Shown: positions 48,150-61,614 of the stretch, piece by piece
Layout: each line of letters begins with the position of its first letter
Position numbering within the stretch: position 1 is the first letter of the stretch
Assembly: GCF_022201045.2 (NCBI RefSeq)
Contig: NC_068560.1
Coordinates: forward strand, 27,421,501 to 27,485,500
Source: Citrus sinensis
Taxonomy: Eukaryota > Streptophyta > Magnoliopsida > Sapindales > Rutaceae
Direction of reading: 5' to 3'
Length of the DNA stretch: 64,000 nucleotides
Position numbers and translations under genes: made by a program
The notes under the pieces: model-generated
Seen by the model: the letters and a program-made list of their open reading frames with translations, nothing else
What the model was told of the DNA's origin: nothing
Databases searched by the model: none

Positions 48150-50514
48150 ATCGGTTGCCATTTATTTCTTTCCATATTAATTTTGTTGGATTAGAAAGCA
48201 ACTAATCAATTGCGGGTGATGTGAAATGCCAACTAGAGTTGTGATTTAATGAAAATCATATGTAATCGAAAAAAAATTAGAAGAGGTCATAAACTAGAAC
48301 TAAAATATAATCATATCCAAGTAAACTTAATAGAGAAATCCTAAGTTCATGCACAAGAGTTGAACTCTATGAATTCTATTCTCAATAATTTTATGCATAC
48401 AAAATACATACGAGTTTAATGAGTGACGTATGGGTACTAAAAGAGTTAAGTAATAAGTAAATAAAGTAAACCAAGTGACATGACATTGATTCAATATTAT
48501 TGTATCAATATTTATGAAAGAAATTGTATTAAAAATAAATTGTATGTTGAGTATTGATCTTGTCGTCTAATTATGTTTAGATATCTTAATATTAAATCGA
48601 TATATGTTGTATCGTTGGTTGATTAAATGTCATATCATTTAAAGTATATCCTTAACTAACTGAATTAATAGCATAAATAATTTATTTCAAGAAGTCTTTG
48701 ACCAGGTAATGTAAATGAGATTTGCAGCTTTGAGAAGAAACATAATATTTCAAACGTAGAATATTAAAACGTAACTATCATATTATCATTCTTGTTTTTT
48801 AAATCTGAATAATTGAGAATGCAAATTTAGAAGTCAACTTTAATGAGATCGCATACCAATTCCAATATTTAATTAAATCCTGACCGTCCCTCAATCAATC
48901 AACGGTGGGAAACAATTAGTGGATCCACATATGAGCCATGACTAAGTACAATAATGGCAATAGTTTAATTAAATATTATATTAAAATAGAATAATTGATA
49001 TTATTCTTAGTTAGGTTGCATTATAATTTTTAATAGACTTCTAAGCATTCCAATTAAAATTAAAAATTGTGGCGTGGCTACATGTTATGTCTATTGATGA
49101 AGTCACAAAAGATTGACCAAGACAACAGAGATAATTTCCCTAATCTGATTTGGTTTCTACTGAGCAAGGTTGCACATATTTTGATGATACCATGGGTTAC
49201 GTTATATTTGTTAGACTGACCAAGTTCATGACAGTGACTCCCGAAGCCACACACTAACTCAACGATAATTTTAGAATATTATCAAAATACTTGGGGTATT
49301 TATTATATCTATTAAAAATCCACAATTCCAAATCGATTAATTCCATATAAAAAAGAAATTGATTTTGGATAGAAATATTTCATTTGATAGAACCATTGTA
49401 CTGGCTGTGATTACGGAACTTTAAGAACGCCATTAGATGATCATATTTAATTAAAAAATTTTAACTATTTATCAGTGTCTAAATTATGCCCTCAATGATT
49501 TAGTCAAATAATTTTCAAGTACTTTTATTTAACTAGCTAATAGATTTTCAATTTTAAGGGAGGTAAGGGCTAAAAAAATCAATTTAGATTTAATTCACTC
49601 TCCATTCTTTTAAAAAATGAACTTAAAAAAATACCTAGATTGTAGGGGGGAGAGAGAGAGAGTAGTATATAAAAGGCACTTTTTATGTAGCGTTTAGTTT
49701 AGATAAGTATATTTTATTGCACTTTTTGTTATTATTCAAAAAACCTCATTCATATGTACCACTTAGCTCACATGGGTAGGAGAAAATTAAGTTATTACTC
49801 AATTATACTGTAATTAACTTTAAAAAAAAATCTCATTATTGACTTATGTATGATACATAATTTTCTTATTGTTGGTCACGAATAATTTGCTTATATGATC
49901 AGATTGTTGGTACGAATTTCTTTGCTTCACTAAGGAAAGACTTTGAGTTTGGACATAATTTTTTTTCGAACTAAAGATGGATCTCAAATTTCTTACCTTA
50001 CCATATACAAAGAGTAAGAATTTTTAAGAATTTACAAGTCTTAGATAGTTGCGTATAATTTATTTTACTTTGTTAATTTTTACAATTATATTATTTCATT
50101 TCGATCAAGTTATATATATCTAATCTTATACAAATAACTTTTCTCTTACGTACACTAAATAATTTTTTTGTGTAGCGTAAAAGATTTTATTCATAATTTG
50201 ACGGGTTTTGTTACCTTGCAAAATAAAATAATAAATATAAGTAAATAACAATTGTTTGATAAAAATTTAATGACTGCAGAAATATAAGATAAAAATAATA
50301 AAATTTGTGGAGAGTTGGAAATGGGTAACAAGTGTATTATGTTTGTTGCTTAATTTGACAACTTTAGAAGTACATTTTAATCTTAATAATAATAAAAAAG
50401 GAAATACATTTAGTAAACCTACCCACACATAAGAAGACAATTTGACAAAGCTCAACATGCTGCAATGCAATCTTTTCATTCCAATTCGATGCGTTGGATA
50501 TAACTTAAAACAAA
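48150..50514. other. Upstream region of GUX copy B
   Basis: AT-rich and non-coding. About 48150-49200 and about 49750-50150 have no counterpart in copy A. The remainder matches 37900-38927. No gene recognised. Confidence 0.5.
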
Positions 50515-53295
50515 ATGTCGACTCAAAACAAATCTTTCAACTTTCAACAAAGACGTGAAGCAAAATTCAATCAAATGGCTGCAGCTTCATCATCATCTTC
50601 TTCTAACAAACCCACAAATTTCAGTCAAAAGCTATTCATAATCTCTCTTCTTCTCCTCTCCTTCTCGCTTTTCCTTGTTGTTTTGTCATTCAAACCTAAA
50701 CAACAACCCCATTTGGCTAACGAGCCAAATAATAAATATAATACTAACCACTTAATACACAGACCCAAATGGCTCGATATTGTCGAAAAACACATCAACG
50801 GTCACAAAATTAAAGTTGGTTTAGTAAATATAAACGACGACGATGATGATGGCGTACGTGGTGACATGCATGTTGAAACTGTTCACGTACGTTTCGACCA
50901 TGTGGGTGAGGATAAAAAGTGGGAAGACTTTTTCCCCGAGTGGATTGATGAAGATCACAAATGGGCCCCACCGGCGTGCCCGGATATACCCATGCCGGCG
51001 CAGGATTACCGGTACCTCGACGTGATAGTGGCTAGTGTTCCCTGCCGAGGAGATGGAGATGCAGGTGGTGGGATGAGGGATGTGTTTAGGTTGCAAGTGA
51101 ATCTCGTGGTGGCGAATCTAGCAGTGGAGAGTGGGTGGTTGAAAACTGATGTTGATCGGCCGGTGTACGTTGTCTTTGTGGGTTCTTGTGGGGCCATGGT
51201 GGAGATGTTCAGGTGTGATGATCTTGTGGAGCATGCAGGGGATTATTGGGTTTATAAGCCTGACTTGAGGAGATTGAAACATAAAGTATTGATGCCTGTT
51301 GGGTCATGCCAAATTGCTCCTTCTTTTGCTCAAACTGGTGAGTTTTGCTTCTTCTTCTTTTTTTTTTTTTTTTCCCTGGTTTCTCGAAAACATTTTGTTT
51401 GTGTTTTAGATAGCGAGTAGTTTGGAAACTGAAGAAAATTTGGTCATCACTTGAAGAAGAAAATCCCCTGTACAATTTTCTAACCAAATGCTAACTTACT
51501 GTTTGTACTCAGTTCCAAGAATTTTACAATGTTATATGCATTAAAATGTGACTTAAAATTTCGTAAAAATCTTTATGAATTTGTAGTTGTTGTTCTTGTT
51601 GCTTGTCATATTTCTTGATTATTTACGAAGCAGTGTTTAAGCTCTTATTGTTTTTTTTTTCCTACTTTAATGGTCCCTTAAATAGGCGAATCTATAGTGA
51701 GAACGAAAATATTATGATTTTAATCGATATGTTTTGGAGTTTATTCTAAAGGATAGAGTCTTAAATTTTAATGAAAGCTTGTTGCATATAAAAAAATATA
51801 AAATGTTCAAAGGAAATGGATGCAGGAGATTTTATTTAATTTTTCTTCGGAAATTTGAGGTGTTCTGAGGAAAAAAAAAAAAAAAAGGATTAGTGGGTGA
51901 TTTATCTGGTCATGGTGGGTCATTAATTTACTGCTTTCTTTAGTTTCAAATTTTAGTAAATTATTCGTTCAGCATTAATAAATGAGACAAATCCAAAATA
52001 AATATGCACAACTCGTGCACAGGTGTAATTGGTTTAAATTTGACCGGTTCTTCAATTTTGATATCCTTAAAGAGTTGTAATAATCTACAGACACAGAATG
52101 TTTACAGGCAGCAGTCATGATTCTGATTGTGTGAAAATTTGGCAAGGCATCAAAATTTGGTAACTCAGCCAACATAAATCAATTTCCTAATTAAGACTTA
52201 TGTGGCATTAGAGAATTGCGCTTTCAATTTCCGTGAAAGTATTACCTAATCCGGACGCCACGACTTCTTCAAAACCTTCATATGTAATTCATTTTTCTTA
52301 ATTTTGCAAAATTAACCTAAAATTAATATTTGAGTGCTTTTATTTTGATTTACAGGCAAAGAAATATGGAGATATTTTATGTCACAAGCAAGACTAGCAA
52401 AACTGAACTACACAACGTACCATCAAAGAGAAGCTTATGTAACCGTCCTACATTCATCAGAAGCTTATGTATGTGGTGCAATAGCTTTAGCGCAAAGCAT
52501 AATCCAAAAAAACTCGACTAGAGATCTCGTTCTCCTTCATGATAAATCAATAAGTGGCAAGTCTCTCCGTGGCCTGAGAGCTGCCGGATGGAAAACCAAG
52601 TGGATTTCGCGCATACGTAGCCCCTTTTCCAAGAAAGATTCGTACAATGAGTGGAATTATAGCAAGCTTAGAGTATGGCAACTCACTGAATATGATAAAA
52701 TTATCTTCATTGATTCTGATCTTTTAGTACTCAAAAACATCGATGAATTCTTCTTTTACCCTGAATTATCAGCAGCAGGTAATGACAAAGTGTTGTTCAA
52801 TTCTGGGGTGATGGTGATTGAGCCATCATTGTGCAAGTTTGAAGATATGATGCTCAAAAGCTTTAAGGTTTTGTCATACAATGGAGGTGACCAGGGATTT
52901 CTTAATGAAGTGTTCACATGGTGGCATAGGTTGCCTAAGAGAATCAACAATTTGAAGGTGTTTTCAAAGCAAGACGATAAGGAACATCAAGTGGGTGATG
53001 GTCTTTATGCAATTCATTATCTGGGGTTAAAGCCATGGATGTGTTACAAGGACTATGATTGCAATTGGGCGTGGTGAGTCGCCATGTATTTGCCAGTGAT
53101 TCAGCTCATAAGAAATGGTGGCAAGTTTATGATGCAATGCCTAAGAAATTGCAACAGTACTGTGCATTAACAAAGCTTATGGATAAAAGGATTAAGAAAT
53201 GGAGAAGAATTGCTGAGAATGCAAGTTTGGCTAATGGGCACTGGAAGATTAAGCCGAAAGATCCCAGGCAATATCATATTGTTGATAACAAATGA
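50515..53295 (+). pseudogene. GT8 xylan glucuronosyltransferase (GUX/PGSIP-like), copy B; exon 2 frameshifted
   Basis: Exon 1 (50515-51337) is open for its full 823 bp: an N-terminal tail, a membrane segment at ~40-60, then a luminal stem region (DKKWEDFFPEWIDEDHKW; PVGSCQIAPSFAQTG). Donor G/gtgagt and acceptor ttacag/GC give an in-frame join to exon 2 at 52356. Exon 2 keeps the GT8 motifs (AYVCGAIALAQS, IDSDLLVLKN, GNDKVLFNSG, YNGGDQGFLNE, HYLGLKPWMCYKDYDCNW), then loses one base relative to copy A at about 53069 and stops at 53076-53078. The C-terminal 70 or so residues continue in another frame to 53295. The product would lack only the C-terminal tail after the GT8 core, so some activity cannot be excluded. 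Confidence 0.88.
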
Positions 53296-53619
53296 AGGGC
53301 GAGTGAAATTCTTTTAATTTTTTTAATATAGCATCATTTATTTATGTTGTTTGTACTGATCAAGAAAACTGAAAGCAAGGAAATACAACAATACAAGATT
53401 GAGTAGCAAAATTTCATAATTGAATGGTTTGGCAACAAATCCTGACACGTCATAACTTGAAAAGTTCACGACGTGGATAACATAATCAGGCTATCAAATT
53501 TCTTGCAAAATGCATTACACAATAATTTGAGGAGTAGTTTCGTATTTGTTTCCACTAAAAAATATTTGATTTCCCACTAGTTCTGCAACTGGTTTCTGGG
53601 GATTTAATAGATGAACTAA

Positions 53620-53703
53620 AAAAAGCCTTGGATTTCTTCCCTTCGGCTTCAGCAGCTGGCTAGGCCTTGAAAGGCAGGAAAGTCTTTCCACCCATGAAAG
53701 GTT
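53620..53703 (-). pseudogene. Degraded copy of the minus-strand exon fragment
   Basis: Matches 42015-42101 (PFMGGKTF... PFKA). It has an early TAG at 53660-53662 in the Ala-Pro-rich part and a changed stop region. Homology ends at 53703, marking the right edge of copy B. Confidence 0.55.
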
Positions 53704-54060
53704 GTAAAAATTAGAAGAAGAATAATTCATGAAAGAATTGATTTTGTGTGTATATTTCACTATTTGCAGGTACATATTTATAGTACAAAAATTATGATAA
53801 AAAAGGAAGAGTACACGAGTTACGCATTTGCTTTGTAATTTTGTCAAACAAGTGATGTGCCAAATTTAAGTGCACAAGTTACGCTTCTAACGGGTAAAAG
53901 ACACAAGCCTACAATATTGCCAATAATCTTGTCTGATTGCCAATGATCACGGCTGTGAGGGTCGAGTTCAACAAGTGAACGTATTGTAGCCTGCTCATTG
54001 CTCTGCAACAGTGCAAAATACAACTCATGAATTTGATATGTATGTATGTCATAAAACCAT

Positions 54061-55300
54061 TACAATTAGGATATATTCGTCTAACTGATTAATTTGTTGG
54101 GAAGGCAATATTTTCAGCCAAAAAGGAATTACGCATTATTGTTTGTACATTTTTTCATCATATGGTGGATTTTCGGTATCACCATCTGTGGATGTAGGCA
54201 TATTAATTAATATGCCGAACCATATAAATTTTAATTTGTGCCTTGTTTGTATTTATCGTATTAATTAATTATCATAACCAAACCCTATAAAAGACCGTGA
54301 AATTGGAATTTTGGTACTTGGGGTCATAATTTAAGATAACAAACATACAAGGATTATAAAATAAAATTGGTGAATCGGCGGGCCTATAAAATTTATATAA
54401 AAAGGAGTCAAATTTAGTTGTTAGTTTGTGAGATGGCAAAATTTTCAACCAAAAGAAAATAAACAATTACCCACAAACTATTAAACATACCCGTAAATGT
54501 ACCATTCATTGAATAAAACAAATTTCCAGTTACCTTCGCAAAACATTTTTATTATGATGTCATGAAGCTTAGAATATACATGCATCATCATGAGGTTTCA
54601 ACGAGGTGATTTTTATTTTTATTTTATTTTTTTAGTAAAATGACTAACAGTATAATTCCACAACTAGTGTGTGCATCTTCCATCAAACTTTCCCTGCTCA
54701 ATTCCATTCTCCATCAAACAGTTTTATTTTATTTTTTTAACTTTTTGCCATGAAAATTTTTATTATTTTGAATAGTAATATGTTTTTGTATTTGAAACAG
54801 TTATAAATTTTATTCTATATGTCAAATTTTAAGAATGAAATGAACTTAAATTACAAATGAATTTGATTTTATTTGAATTTTCTGTTAAATATCAAATTCA
54901 AATTTTCTTTTTTTTTTTCTTCTAGTTGAAAGTGTATTCTGTCAACCAAAAAAAAAAATCAATTCCTTTTTCATGCTTGATTTCCAGTTATAACCAGACA
55001 ATGGAATCTCGTTCCTCTCCTTAATTATTTCATTTGTTTCACCTTTTATTTCTCTATTCCTTTCCGTTTTCGAATCGATCTGATGGTAGATGCTTATTCA
55101 TGAACATATCTCAGTGATCATGGTGGCATTTATAGAGTAACTGGGCATCAACAAAATGAATAATCACTTTTACTCCTAAAAAAGAAGAAGAAGAAATGTA
55201 AAAATATCTTAACACTTTCATAAGTAGGTACTTGTCCATATTGCTATTTATTATGCAAATTTTAAGAGAAGTAAAAAAAATTTGTTCCAACGAAATGGCA
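54061..55300. repeat. Third copy of the CNL 3' flank, no CNL attached
   Basis: Matches 34731-36055 and 46378-47090 in order: 'tctaactgatt', 'gccaaaaaggaattacg', 'ggatgtaggcatattaattaatatg', 'ggtgaatcgg', 'atgaagcttagaatatac', 'aaaatatcttaacact'. There is no LRR sequence to its left, so the gene part of this unit is lost. Confidence 0.75.
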
Positions 55301-55718
55301 GATAAGTGTACACTCTACGAATGCACTGCAATCTCATTACGTCACAAACACAAGTTATGTTTATTTGGATATAATGTTAAGGTTTTCAAGGCATTTCAAA
55401 AAATTTATTTGGGGCTAGGTTGGTGAGTGAGGCTGCTTCGCAGGTCAAATTTTTTGCCTGCAGCATCGGACCACAGCAGTTGTTCTAGAGCAAGGTTTGA
55501 ATGCTAAAGGTGTGAAAATTGGAACAAATATATGTGTCTTCGATTAATCCTAACAGTTCTGTTAAGTTTATGTTGCTTTTTCATTTGGTAGTCATTCGGC
55601 TGATCAAATTATGCTTATGTTAGCTGTGGCACATTAGCATCTTCTTCAACTCTATTTACTGGCTTTCAGTGGGGATGCATACTAGTTTCTTTAAAACCAA
55701 TTACACCAATCACAAGTC

Positions 55719-55736
55719 TACATTCATTTGGCTTTT
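55719..55736. repeat. LINE target-site duplication, left copy
   Basis: TACATTCATTTGGCTTTT, identical to 61641-61658. The T-run that follows is the element's poly(A) tail seen on the minus strand. Confidence 0.88.
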
Positions 55737-55762
55737 TTTTTTTTTTGATGAGAGGGGGCTCG

Positions 55763-58700
55763 TCAAAACAAGCTAAACAGGAACAAAACGGGTTTAAAAA
55801 CCCCAAACAAGTCTTGCGAAATGATAGAATAAATACCCATAGGAGGGTTAGAGAACACATGGAGGCCAAGAGGAGCTGAATGAGCCATATTAGCCATGAA
55901 ATCCGCAGCTGAGTTTGCTTCGCGATAAATATGGGTGATAGCAGTCTGCCAATTTCTACTTAGTAATTCCCGGACAGCTGTTAATAAAGCAGTGTACGCA
56001 TTCGGAACAACCACCTGCTTAGAAATCATTTGTGTAATACAAATACTATCTACTTCCACCAACAACCGTTTTATGCCTACATCCCAAGCAAGAATTCGGC
56101 CCTGATACAGTCCCCAAAGCTCAGCCATAAGCACTGAACTGTCCCCAATTTTCATACAAAAGTCGGATACCCAATGACCAATTGAGTCTCGAATAACACC
56201 TCCCGCTCCTGCTTCCCAAGAATTTTTACAGGAGCCATCTGCATTTAATTTACACCATGGCCAAGGCGGTGGCAGCCAATGAATATAAATCTCCTGTCTC
56301 CTCGGCTGCTGGCTTAGGCAAGAATTATTTACTCTGCAAATTTCTTTAGCTCTCGCCATAACATCCATATAGATTGTTAGACTATCCACCAGCTTCCCTT
56401 CAAAGAAAAAATGGTTCCTCCAGAACCATAGCCTCCAAACTACCACACCAAAGATACAATCCCAGGGGAGGGGAGACCCAATCTTCCATTTATTCTGCAG
56501 GTTCCCAGCAATCCATTCTCGTAAGTTTGAATTGAAGAAAGTGTTATGACTGGCCATCGGAACAAGCTTCCGCCAAACCTGCTTGATACAGCTGCAGTCT
56601 CTCAATGCATGGAGAATATCTTCAACCGCACCCCCACACCTATCACAATCCTCAGGAACATTAATATGGCGCCTAATAAGTTCATCACGAGTCTTGAGTT
56701 TCCCATGCATAAGCTGCCAAAGAAAAAGGCGGATGGATTGAGGCCTCTTCCATCTCCATGGGAGCTTCCAATTTCTGTCATGAACAGCAGCGTGATGATA
56801 GCAAAGAGATTCATAAGCTGACCGAACCGAAAACATGCCGCTTGGATCAAAGCCCCAGTAAATAATATCAGCCCCAAGATGAGGGGCCGGAGGCAAGACT
56901 GAAGCAATCTGCATGAGAATACCATGTGGCAGAAGATGCTCAAAACTTGACCAATTCCATCCCCCATGCCCATTCGTAAAGTCACTCACAGTGGCATTGA
57001 TAAGCTCGTGAGGAATCGGCAAGATGGCAAGGCTGATCAAAGGATATTTCGTAGCCCAACAATCAACCCAGAATCGAGTTCTAACACCATCACGAACTGA
57101 CCAGCGAGCTCCCTGCACTGTTGCCAACCACGTGTTATGAATAGCCCTCTAAATCCGAGATCCCGATTTGTCTGGAAGAGACATTGGTAGGTTGCGAGAC
57201 TCCAAACCATATTTGGAGTAGAAGACTTGCACCCACAGTTTATCCGAATTGGAAACAACCTCCCAGCTCAATTTCATCAGTAGCGCCTGATTCATTTCGT
57301 CCATTTTTTTGAATCCCAGGCCTCCATGTTTTTTCGGCTGGCATATTTTGTCCCACCCCACCATACTCATCCTGTGACTCTTTGAATTCCCATCCCAAAT
57401 AAATATTCGACAAGCTTTGTCTATTTTATGAATCACTGGAGAAGGAAGTAAGGTTGTTTGCATGGCATAAACATGCATTGCTTGCAGGACTGATTGAGCC
57501 AGAGTGACGCGTCCAGCAAAAGATAGATGAGCCGCGTTCCAACTAGTTAGCCGCTTATCCACTTTATCAAGGATGGATTGATACGTGTATTTATTAACCC
57601 GCGAATGGATTAAGGGCATTCCAAGATAATCACCCAAATTATTTGTGGCCGAAACTCCCAAAGTCAAGCCTATGATATTGGCATCCCGAGAAGCAACATT
57701 TTTTGAGAAGAAAACTTTAGTTTTCATTTTGTTGACTTTTGCTTCCGAACTCCTACAATAATTACCCAGAACAGCATCTACGACATAAGCTTGATCAATT
57801 GAAGCTTCCGCAAATAAAAGCAAATCATCTGTAAAAAAGAGATGCGTTAAAGGAGTTCCATATTTGGCCAACCGGATAGGCCTCCATCTCCTCTCCATCA
57901 CTGCTTGGGTTATACCATGGCTTAACCGTTCAATGCACAGAACAAACAGATAAGGCGAGAGGGGATCGCCCTGACGGATACCCCTTCCCGGAGTGAAAGC
58001 TTCTGTCGCCTCACCATTCCACAAAATACACATACTAGCTGAAGTTACGCATTGCATGATTAGTCTAGATAAGTGAATTGGAATACCAGTCTGGTTAAGC
58101 GTATCAAAAATGAAATCCCAACTGAGCCGGTCATAAGCCTTCTCAAGGTCGACCTTAATGGCCATAAATCCTTTCCTGCCAGTTTTTCTGCGCATTGAGT
58201 GAACTACTTCCTGAGCCACTACAATATTATCTACTATATGCCTCCCAGGAACAAAGCTCGTCTGATTGAGGCCTATTAGATTGGGCAGCAGCGTTTGCAA
58301 TCGATTGGCTATAATTTTAGTCACCGTCTTGTAGGCCACTGTGCATAGGCTTATGGGTCTAAACATCTTTAAGCTAGTGGGGTGCTCCTCTTTAGGAATC
58401 AGAACCAAGAGGGTAGTATTTATCTCTTGCGGCACCTTTCCCGTTGTAAAAATATCATGAATAAACCTGCAAAAAGACGGACCAACCACATGCCATTGGG
58501 ATTGATAAAATATAGCGTGTAAACCATCCGTACCTGGGGCTTTCAGCGGCTTCATGCTAAACACAACATTCCGAATTTCCTCCCTCAAAATTGAGGCTGT
58601 AGCCCCATCTACGTCATGAGAATCCAAGGCTGGGAAAAAGTTTGGAGCATGGTAATTCCGATAAGTTGCATTATCTCTTTTAAAAAGGTCAGAAAAATAC

Positions 58701-59848
58701 CCCACTGCATGCCTCCTTATATCCTCCTCATCATATAGCCAATTCCCCGAACAGTCTCGAATGGCCTCAATTCTATTCCGCCGCCTTCGAGCAATGGTTT
58801 TTTGGTGGAAAAAATTCGTATTTCTGTCCCCATGCAGAAGCCAATCCTTTCGAGATTCTGAAACCAAAGAATTTCCTCCTGATTCATCACCATTTCGAGC
58901 TCATTTCGCAAGCGGGCTTCTAAGCGCAACAAACTGTTAGAGCTATAATTTTCTAGAGTGGCTTGAATTCCATTAATCCGAGCCATAAGCCGGCGTTTTC
59001 TCTGAAAGATATTTCCAAACACATCTCGATTCCAAGCTTGAACCTCCTGGACAAAATGAGAAGCTGCTGCACTATAATGGATTTGCGGATTCCACACCCG
59101 CTTAACAAAGTTATGAAAATGCTTGTGAGTTAACCAAGTGGCCAAAAAGCGGAAAGGCCTGTTCCTCCTGTGACCGGCCACAGCTCTCTCAAACCGAACC
59201 AGCACCGGCCTGTGATCCGAGGCAACCTTCGGGAGGTCGAGGACAGAATTATTCGGATACTTATGCAGCCAATCACTGTTGCACAGAGCTCTATCAAGCC
59301 GTTTACGGAGCAATCCACGTGACCAAGTAAACCTTGGACCTTTAAACTTTAAATCAAAAATTTGGTGCCCATCAAACCATTTCCGAAACAGATTACACAC
59401 TCCTGGGTTCCTGGCCACACCCCCTGCTTTTCAGAGGCATATAAGATAGAGTTGAAATCCCCACCTATCAGCCAAGGGCCTCGAATTAAAGGCGCAAGGT
59501 TCTCCATATTCATACACAGCTGGCATACACAGCCGTTACCCAAGACACAAAGGTCTTATTCATACAAATTTTAAAGTGAATGAACTGCCTATGATTAATT
59601 AAGACTTCCACCTCTATGGAACTTCGCCAAAGAAGCCAAATTCCTCCAGAAAAACCCACAGCTTCCACCTGGTGCGAATACTCAAATCCACTTTTCTTTA
59701 TAAAGTCGTCGGCTTTTGCACCACTAGTGCGAGGCTCCATTAACACCACCATCGATGGATTGTAGTTTTTAATAATTGTTTTAAAAGAGCGCCTAAATAC
59801 CCCCGAGGCTGCCCCTTGTACATTCCAGAACATGATACTAACTGACAT
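55763..59848 (-). pseudogene. LINE ORF2 (endonuclease, RT, RNase H), frameshifted
   Basis: APE-type endonuclease begins MSVSIMFWNVQG and retains GGDFNSIL and the SDHRP catalytic box. Frameshifts fall near 59520 (with probable loss of a few codons), near 59425 at a G-run, and near 58860. RT (57149-58867 part) has KAPGTDGLHAIF, the FVPGRHIVDN and DLEKAYDRLSW motifs, QGDPLSPYLF, and FTDD in place of the usual FADD/YADD. A TAG at 57149-57151 splits RT from the C-terminal part, which has a zinc-type motif (CDRCGGAVEDILHALRDC) and a plant L1 RNase H (NADGS, MAELWG, VEVDS, REANSAADFMA). Gene products are not functional as read. Confidence 0.9.
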
Positions 59849-59877
59849 AATAAAAATAAGAGGAGAGAAACAAACGT

Positions 59878-61614
59878 CTACTGCTGCTGTCCAAGGACAT
59901 CATCCATCCACGCCAAAGGCGTTTCTTGAACCATCTCAACTTCATTCTCAGCCAGCCCATCTCCATCAACACCATTCATAGGAACAACTGGATGGTTATG
60001 AGCACTGTCACCTTCATTCCCCCGATGGATGGTTTGATCATCAGGAGGGTCTGCTACTTGTTGTGGATCCGGCCCTTGCCTCTCTATGTGTTCCGCGGTC
60101 ACGTCCCTTTCATCACCATTAGGAAAGGTTTGGGAGGAGCAAACAAACACTGTGTGTTTAGAAGGGTCCAGGGTGGTTGCGAATGGTGCCACGAGTTGAT
60201 TGCTAGAAACTTTCTGAGGGAAAATATGGGGTTCAAAGCTTCGGTTTGCATGAGGAAGGATGGATATTTCCTTCTCTCTGGTGCTGAAGGCACTGGGCTG
60301 GAGGGGGTTACAGGTAGCAGTTACTGGGACGTTTGGTTTCCTGCTCTGATTCCTTGCTACCACGGCCTTATTTTGCGGCTTACGGCGAGCCATAGTCTTT
60401 GCTGAGTTATCTGCTCTGGCTGTGAAAGTATGGTTTGATGCAGGCATGAAAGGTTGCCGTGAGGTGGAAGGGAAGTCTGGGCAAGCCTCATGCACATGGT
60501 TTCCACCTTCATCCGAGACTTTGGTTAATATGTGAAACCTTGAGGTACCAGCTCCAGTAAACTCCCTATTACGGTTTGAGTTTCCAGTGTTCTCCTGACC
60601 AATATTCGGCTTCCTTCCTCTCCTAGTGGCAATCATCCAAGGTCCGAATAGTTCCACATTATTATCACCATTACTACCTACAGCCTGTTGACCAGGAGCC
60701 TCATTTTCCGGCACTGCCTGTTGGGGTTGACCAGCATCTTCATGACTTGTCGAACTCTTAGCATCCTTACAGTTGCTGCTATTATGCCCGTAACATCCAC
60801 ACTTATAACAAATTACTGGCAATCCCTCGTATTCCACCTTCTAGATCTTCCCATCCAATTCAAACTGAGATACCAGCGGCCTTGTTAACGAGATACTTAC
60901 TGCAAGACGTGCAAATCTTCCACGAGATGAGGAGGCTGTATTCGAATCGATTTTAATCACGTTACCCACTAACTGACCTAGCTTCTGTAGAACTTTCCGA
61001 TTATAAAGATGAACCGCAAGGCCTGGTAAACGGATCCATACCGTGACTTGATCAAGATTCGCATTTGTGAAATCAAAAGAGGGTGTCCATGGCTGCACAG
61101 TTAAATATTGACCCATTATAAGCCACGGTCCCTTAGTTAAAGCATCCATAGCTTCCCCTACCGATCTGAAACGAACCAGATAATAGTTGTTTTCCAAGTC
61201 AATCACGGAAAAACCCATGGCTGATTTCCACATGACATTTAATCTTGCACACAGAGCTCTATAGCCAATTGTGCGGCCAAGCAACTTCACAACCACCGAG
61301 TTCTTCCAAGGCTCACTTAACTTAGCATGAACCCTAGCCGAAAAAGTGATGGATGGCATGAGACCCTCGTTAGTTTCAATAATGTCTCCTTCCTCAAAAT
61401 CCCAATCCTCTAGTCCACCTCCAATTCCTTGCTCCATCGCTTGTGTTGCATTCACTAGGGTTTCTTTGTACGAAAACTGTACAGTGGTATCCCCAGCATG
61501 TTCTTCATCACGAAATCTTGCTTTTTTAATCGTTCTAGCCTCCCTAAAAGGCGGGGGAAAAATCCCTCCGGAGTTAGGGTTTCCTTCACGTCCGAGGTTT
61601 TCGGAGCCTTCCAT
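59878..61614 (-). pseudogene. LINE ORF1 (DUF4283 domain + CCHC knuckle), one stop
   Basis: From ATG at 61614 to the stop at 59878-59880, open except for a single TAG at 60841-60843 (DGKI, stop, KVEYEG), after which the same frame continues. The first half has the DUF4283/RRM-like fold typical of plant L1 ORF1 (PWLIMGQYLTVQPW; VWIRLPGLAVHLY). It is followed by a zinc knuckle CYKCGCYGHNSSNC and a long low-complexity tail. This is the RNA-binding chaperone of the retrotransposon. Confidence 0.87.

Larger units (their letters stand above)
42653..53703. repeat. Segmental duplication, copy B (CNL + GUX)
   Basis: Second copy of the 30588-42020 block in direct orientation, about 12 kb away. Homology starts at 'aatattcacgtgttgcaatt' and runs to the degraded minus-strand exon fragment near 53703. 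It differs by coding deletions in the CNL, missing CACTA left part and MITE, and two extra stretches of about 1 kb and 0.4 kb. Confidence 0.85.
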
